The notes under the pieces: generated by a model | The model's input: the letters and a program-made list of their open reading frames with translations, nothing else | Told to the model about the DNA's origin: nothing | The model's database searches: none | In this document: piece by piece, positions 31,369-35,107 of the stretch | How positions within the stretch are numbered: position 1 is the stretch's first letter | Layout: each line of letters opens with the position of its first letter | From: Fimenecus sp964540535 | GTDB lineage: Bacteria; Bacillota; Clostridia; Oscillospirales; Acutalibacteraceae | Assembly (NCBI GenBank): GCA_964540535.1 | Contig: CAZIMO010000013.1 | Span: forward strand, 1-35,107 | Reading direction: 5' to 3' | DNA: 35,107 nt | Program-made: the position numbers and the translations under genes

Positions 31369-34300
31369 TTACTGTTCAATGATTTCAAGAATTATTTTCG
31401 CCAATTCATCACTGTTATCCGATTGGAAATAGTGGGTTGATGAGTTGGTAAAATAAATTTTTTGAAGATTTTCACAATGATTTCGCCATAATTGCTCTGC
31501 ATACCGATAATTAGCGGTGAACGGATCATTCTTGCTTATTACAAGCGAAACAGGAGAATGAACTTTATTGTGTTTTGCGTAATAATACTGTGTTGAAAAA
31601 TCAGTATCGTAACGGAATGCTTTTAGCATTGCAGTGACTTCGCTCTTTTCAAACTTATCAAATGGCGCACCGGCTTTTACAAGTTTATTGCGAAGAACAA
31701 AGTCGGGAGTAATATTCCATATATTTCGTTTACTCGGATTTTTAGACGGTATGCTTCCGCCCGCAATATAGTGCTTGACGGTAATACCTTTGTCCTCCAG
31801 AATATTCAAAATCCGTAAAGCAATAGCAGAACCTACACAGTGCGAATAGAAATATATATCTTTGCTGTTTAAGATTGTCTCTATTTCATTTGCTGCGTTT
31901 TCACATTCATCTGCCGAGTGAAGGTATCTTACAAAATATATAGAAGTGCTGTTATTTGACTTCTTCATTGATTCAACAAGCTTTGCATAAGCTTCTGCAC
32001 CGCCGCCTGCATAGGGGAAAACCACAAGAATATTTTTCTCTTCGGGCGAAGAACGAAGCAGTTCAAGATATTTCGCTTCTGTTTTACCGCCTGCAAAAAG
32101 CTTCGCCAGCTTTGCAGGTGTCGGATTAGCGATGAAATCCGAGGCGGTGATTGCTTGGAATTCGTCTTCAGATAGAATTGAAATCATTGAAAGACTTGTA
32201 CCGCCTAAATCGAAGAAATCACTGTTTCTGCCGACAGAGTCAACTTTCAAAATCTTCATAAAGGCATCACAAATAAATGCTTCGGTTTTATTGAGAGGAG
32301 CTTCATAAGAATTCTCTTCAGTAACGGCAACTTCAATCGATGCCAATGCCTTTCGGTCAAGCTTACCGCTTTGATTGAGAGGCATTTCGTCAATATGGGT
32401 AAAAATATGCGGAACCATATATTTAGGCAGTTTTCCGGTTAATATACTGCGGATTTCTTTTGCGTCTGTTTGCGCGCCTGTGTAGAAAGCGCAGATAAGC
32501 TGTCTGCCGTTTTCATCTTTTCTTACGGTTGCAACTGCCTGTGAAATACCGTCAATGCCTGATATTGCATTTTCGATCTCACCGAGCTCGATACGCTGAC
32601 CGCGGATTTTTACCTGGAAATCGTTTCTGCCCACGTACATAATATTGCCGTCTTTGCGCCTGTATGCCAAGTCGCCTGTTTTGTAGAGCTTGCCGTCTCC
32701 GAACGGATTGTTAATGAACTTTTCAGCAGTTAATGAGGGATTGTTCAAGTAGCCCTGTCCTACATTGATTCCGCCGATGCAAAGCTCGCCTATGACACCT
32801 ATGGGCGTTGGATTCATATATTTGTCTACCACATAAAGCGATGTGTTGTAGATAGGCTTGCCTATCGGTACAGGGTCAATGTCGTCAGGCAAGCAGTCAT
32901 AGTAGCTGACATCAACCGTACATTCGGTAGGACCGTAAAGATTGTGAAGAGTTACCTTGTCATAATCATACAGCTTGTAAAATCTCGAAATGCTGTTTGC
33001 AGTTAATGCTTCACCGGAAAGGAATACATATTTTACTGTGTCAAATTTACTTCTCTCATCAGGATTGTTTTCGAGATATGTTAAGAATATATCAAATACA
33101 GAGGGAACAAAATGAAGATGCGTTACCTTGTTGGTTTCAGTTTCTTCAAGAATTTTTGCAGGCAGGAAATGCTCTTCGGGTTTTGATGCCGCAAGACTTG
33201 CTCCTGCCATACCCCACCAGAAAAGCTCCCATACGGAAACATCAAAGGTATACGGAGTCTTTTGAAGAATTACATCATCTGTATTGAGCGGATATTTGTC
33301 GTGCATCCACATAATTCTGTTAATCACAGATTTATGAGCTATTTTTGCTCCTTTTGGCTTGCCTGTTGAACCCGATGTGTAAATTACATAGGCAGTATCG
33401 TTTTCTTCTGCGCAGCATGGCAGAGAAACGGCAGTTTCAGGTATATTTTCTATGAATTCGGTCATATCAATACATCTTGTTTCACCTGCAAGAGAAGTGA
33501 ATTTTCCCTGTGCTGCAACTGCTTTTGCATTACTGTTTTTAAGAATATATTCAATTCTGTCCTGCGGATAATTGGGGTCAATCGGCAAATATGCGTTACC
33601 GCCGCGGATAATGCCGTATATTGCAGAATACATCTCAATTGAACGTTCGGCAATAACTGCTATTACCGACTTTTTGCCGTCAGTAAGCTTACGTATTTCG
33701 CCGTCAAGCGCTTCTGCGGTGTTTAACAGCTCTCCGTATGTCATACTCTTTCCGTTTGCGCTTATACAAGTCTTTTCTTTCAATTCCAAAGCCTTGCTCT
33801 CAAATATGCTGTATATTGTTGACCCGGCAGGCAGAGAGTAGATGTGTTCTGTCTCATTAAACTCAAAAAGGACAGCATTTCTTTCAGCTTCATCAATTGC
33901 TGAGAGAGAGAGGATAGGTAAGTTGAAGTCAAGAGCTTCGGTAAGGATAAGCTTAAAAGAGCGGATAAAGCGTTGAACGGTTTCTTCCTTGTAGAGGTCG
34001 GAGCAGTATTCAACCATAAGAACAACATCAGATGATCTGGGCATAATGTTGAAGTTTAAATCGCATTTAACGCCTGCAAGACCAACAGGTAGAGCTTCAG
34101 TATGTTTGTCGCCGAAAAGGGTTTGAGCAAACTGTTCGCTTTGGTAAGTGAACATAACATCAAAGAGCGGATTTCTGTTAACTGAGGAAATACCGAGTTT
34201 TTTAACAAGTTCACCGAAGGGGTAATTTTGATTGTCGATAGCAGAGAGTGACTGATTTTTAATCTCCTGCATAAGCTCGGCTGCGGTTTTGTTCGCGTCA

Positions 34301-35107
34301 GTATTGGTGCGGAGTATTGCAGTGTTGACAAACATACCGATTGTGTTGAGAAATTTACTGCTTCTTCCGCTTATGGGAGTACCTACGCAGATGTCTTCAC
34401 TGCCCGAATATTTTGAAAGAAGAATATGGTAGCAAGCCATGTAGAATACATAGGGAGTAATGTTTAACAGCTTGCATTTGTTTAATATATCTTCGTGAAG
34501 CTTTATGTCGATAAGGTCATAAATTGCAGTTCCGTTAAAGGATTGCTTTTCACCTCTTGCGAAATCTGTGGGAAGCTCAAGAGGTGATACTTCACGGCTG
34601 AATAAATCAAGCCAATATTTTTCATTTTCTTCCGTGTATGAATTCTGTACAGAGAATTCTCCGTACTGAACAGCGGGCTTTAATTCTCTGTCCATATATA
34701 TTTCATTAAGCTCTCTGAAGAAAACAGGCATAGATTCACCGTCAGCTATGATATGGTGAATTACAACCATAACTGTGTTTTCAAAGTATCCTATTCTTAA
34801 AAGAGGAGCAGAGGTTAAATCAAAGGGTGTGTTTAATACGGAAATGTCATCGCTTTCGCACTTTTCAAGCTGAATGCCCGCATGAGGCTCAATAATCTGG
34901 AATATTTCACCGTTTCTGTTTTCAAAGTGAGTTCTGAGAGCTTCGTGCCTGTTGATTAAGATATTTACAGCATTTTGAAGTCTGTCAGCGTCAAGTTCTT
35001 CTGCCCTGAAGGCATATAGCATATTGTAGTGAGCAGAATCGGGCTTCATAAACTGCGCGGTATATACTCTCATTTGAGCCGCAGTGGCAGGAATGACAGA
35101 AGAATAT
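31369..35107 (-). CDS. NRPS module C-A-T-TE, serine-type adenylation domain, Cys-nucleophile thioesterase (open at right edge)
   Basis: 1245 codons are visible. The ATG at 35073 is internal: the 11 codons before it, YSSVIPATAAQ, complete the C1 motif of a condensation domain, so the gene continues off the window. Numbering from that ATG: C domain about 1-400 with HHIIADG (106-112); A domain about 410-915 with YTSGSTGKPKG, FDVSVWELF, NLYGPTE, YKTGDLAY and SGKLDR. The ten pocket residues read D611 V612 W615 H654 F684 S686 L712 V720 D721 K904, the serine code of EntF. Carrier domain about 925-995 with DLGGTSL, then a thioesterase about 1012-1234 starting LVVFPYAGGG, with SHCVG in place of GHSxG (Cys1079) and probable Asp1183 (NDPF) and His1214 (STHYF). 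The TE type resembles type II/RifR-like sequences. The peptide product is unknown because upstream modules are outside the window. Confidence 0.93.
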   Translation of the reverse strand, partial: YSSVIPATAAQMRVYTAQFMKPDSAHYNMLYAFRAEELDADRLQNAVNILINRHEALRTHFENRNGEIFQIIEPHAGIQLEKCESDDISVLNTPFDLTSAPLLRIGYFENTVMVVIHHIIADGESMPVFFRELNEIYMDRELKPAVQYGEFSVQNSYTEENEKYWLDLFSREVSPLELPTDFARGEKQSFNGTAIYDLIDIKLHEDILNKCKLLNITPYVFYMACYHILLSKYSGSEDICVGTPISGRSSKFLNTIGMFVNTAILRTNTDANKTAAELMQEIKNQSLSAIDNQNYPFGELVKKLGISSVNRNPLFDVMFTYQSEQFAQTLFGDKHTEALPVGLAGVKCDLNFNIMPRSSDVVLMVEYCSDLYKEETVQRFIRSFKLILTEALDFNLPILSLSAIDEAERNAVLFEFNETEHIYSLPAGSTIYSIFESKALELKEKTCISANGKSMTYGELLNTAEALDGEIRKLTDGKKSVIAVIAERSIEMYSAIYGIIRGGNAYLPIDPNYPQDRIEYILKNSNAKAVAAQGKFTSLAGETRCIDMTEFIENIPETAVSLPCCAEENDTAYVIYTSGSTGKPKGAKIAHKSVINRIMWMHDKYPLNTDDVILQKTPYTFDVSVWELFWWGMAGASLAASKPEEHFLPAKILEETETNKVTHLHFVPSVFDIFLTYLENNPDERSKFDTVKYVFLSGEALTANSISRFYKLYDYDKVTLHNLYGPTECTVDVSYYDCLPDDIDPVPIGKPIYNTSLYVVDKYMNPTPIGVIGELCIGGINVGQGYLNNPSLTAEKFINNPFGDGKLYKTGDLAYRRKDGNIMYVGRNDFQVKIRGQRIELGEIENAISGIDGISQAVATVRKDENGRQLICAFYTGAQTDAKEIRSILTGKLPKYMVPHIFTHIDEMPLNQSGKLDRKALASIEVAVTEENSYEAPLNKTEAFICDAFMKILKVDSVGRNSDFFDLGGTSLSMISILSEDEFQAITASDFIANPTPAKLAKLFAGGKTEAKYLELLRSSPEEKNILVVFPYAGGGAEAYAKLVESMKKSNNSTSIYFVRYLHSADECENAANEIETILNSKDIYFYSHCVGSAIALRILNILEDKGITVKHYIAGGSIPSKNPSKRNIWNITPDFVLRNKLVKAGAPFDKFEKSEVTAMLKAFRYDTDFSTQYYYAKHNKVHSPVSLVISKNDPFTANYRYAEQLWRNHCENLQKIYFTNSSTHYFQSDNSDELAKIILEIIEQ

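Noticed and set aside
31369..35107. Calling the NRPS an EntF (enterobactin synthetase)
   Set aside because: The serine code and C-A-T-TE order fit, but the TE has Cys, resembles type II enzymes, and no dihydroxybenzoate genes are nearby.
1..35107. Integrated phage, transposon or insertion sequence
   Set aside because: No integrase, transposase, terminal inverted repeats or phage structural genes were recognised; the tRNA has no adjacent integrase.

Overview
The window (about 40% GC by eye) looks like a chromosomal piece of a spore-forming gut Clostridium relative, most like the Ruminococcaceae/Oscillospiraceae. The support is indirect: a SpoVT-type sporulation regulator, cohesin and dockerin modules on surface proteins, Gram-positive style Shine-Dalgarno sites, sigma-A promoters, many T-rich terminators, and a mix of plant-glycan enzymes (GH26, GH35) with a sulfatase. 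No phage, insertion sequence or CRISPR array was seen.

Layout. 1-542 (-): partial zinc-ribbon membrane protein, cut by the left edge. 744-7719 (+): a two-gene surface unit, a lipoprotein with 16 SAYELA-type repeats plus a cohesin, then a 1406-residue secreted protein with cohesin, dockerin, beta-repeats, a possible aerolysin-like segment and leucine-rich repeats. 7720-8379: terminator hairpins, tRNA-Thr(CGU) and a tRNA-Thr-like relic. 8380-10575 (+): a short-chain dehydrogenase and a GH26 mannanase lipoprotein whose C-terminal extension is broken by a 17-bp tandem duplication. 10701-12509 (-): GH35 beta-galactosidase. 12584-15904 (-): an immunity-like WapI/DUF4375 fusion, a TauE/SafE permease, an RlmD/RlmCD-type rRNA methyltransferase and a small unknown gene. 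16365-19348 (+): a PglF/CapD-type nucleotide-sugar dehydratase and IlvE. 19423-22590 (-): an anaerobic sulfatase-maturating enzyme behind a membrane-anchored sulfatase. 22705-24395 (-): PlsC and a VanY-type carboxypeptidase. 24566-27283 (+): a membrane-anchored unknown protein and an extended SDR with a C-terminal zinc ribbon. 27399-29292 (-): two more SDR-fold oxidoreductases. 29548-30087 (-): SpoVT. 30339-31247 (+): a divergent Lgt-family membrane protein. 31369-35107 (-): an NRPS C-A-T-TE module open at the right edge.

How the genes work together. The sulfatase and its maturase are an obvious functional pair with one promoter. The lipoprotein and the 1406-residue protein share a paralogous cohesin and probably form a cell-surface assembly. 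The three SDR-fold proteins at 25715-29292 lie side by side and may act on a shared substrate, which cannot be named from sequence. GH26 and GH35 suggest mannan and galactoside use.

The most notable element is the NRPS. Its adenylation-domain specificity residues read DVWHFSLVDK, the serine code known from EntF, and its terminal thioesterase carries Cys in place of the usual Ser nucleophile. Cys-type terminal thioesterases are known from beta-lactone-forming assembly lines such as obafluorin, so an acyl-serine product released as a lactone or ester is a testable idea. The other main curiosities are the cohesin plus dockerin surface pair, the frameshifted mannanase extension, the tRNA-like element with paired compensatory changes, and the SDR-zinc ribbon fusion.
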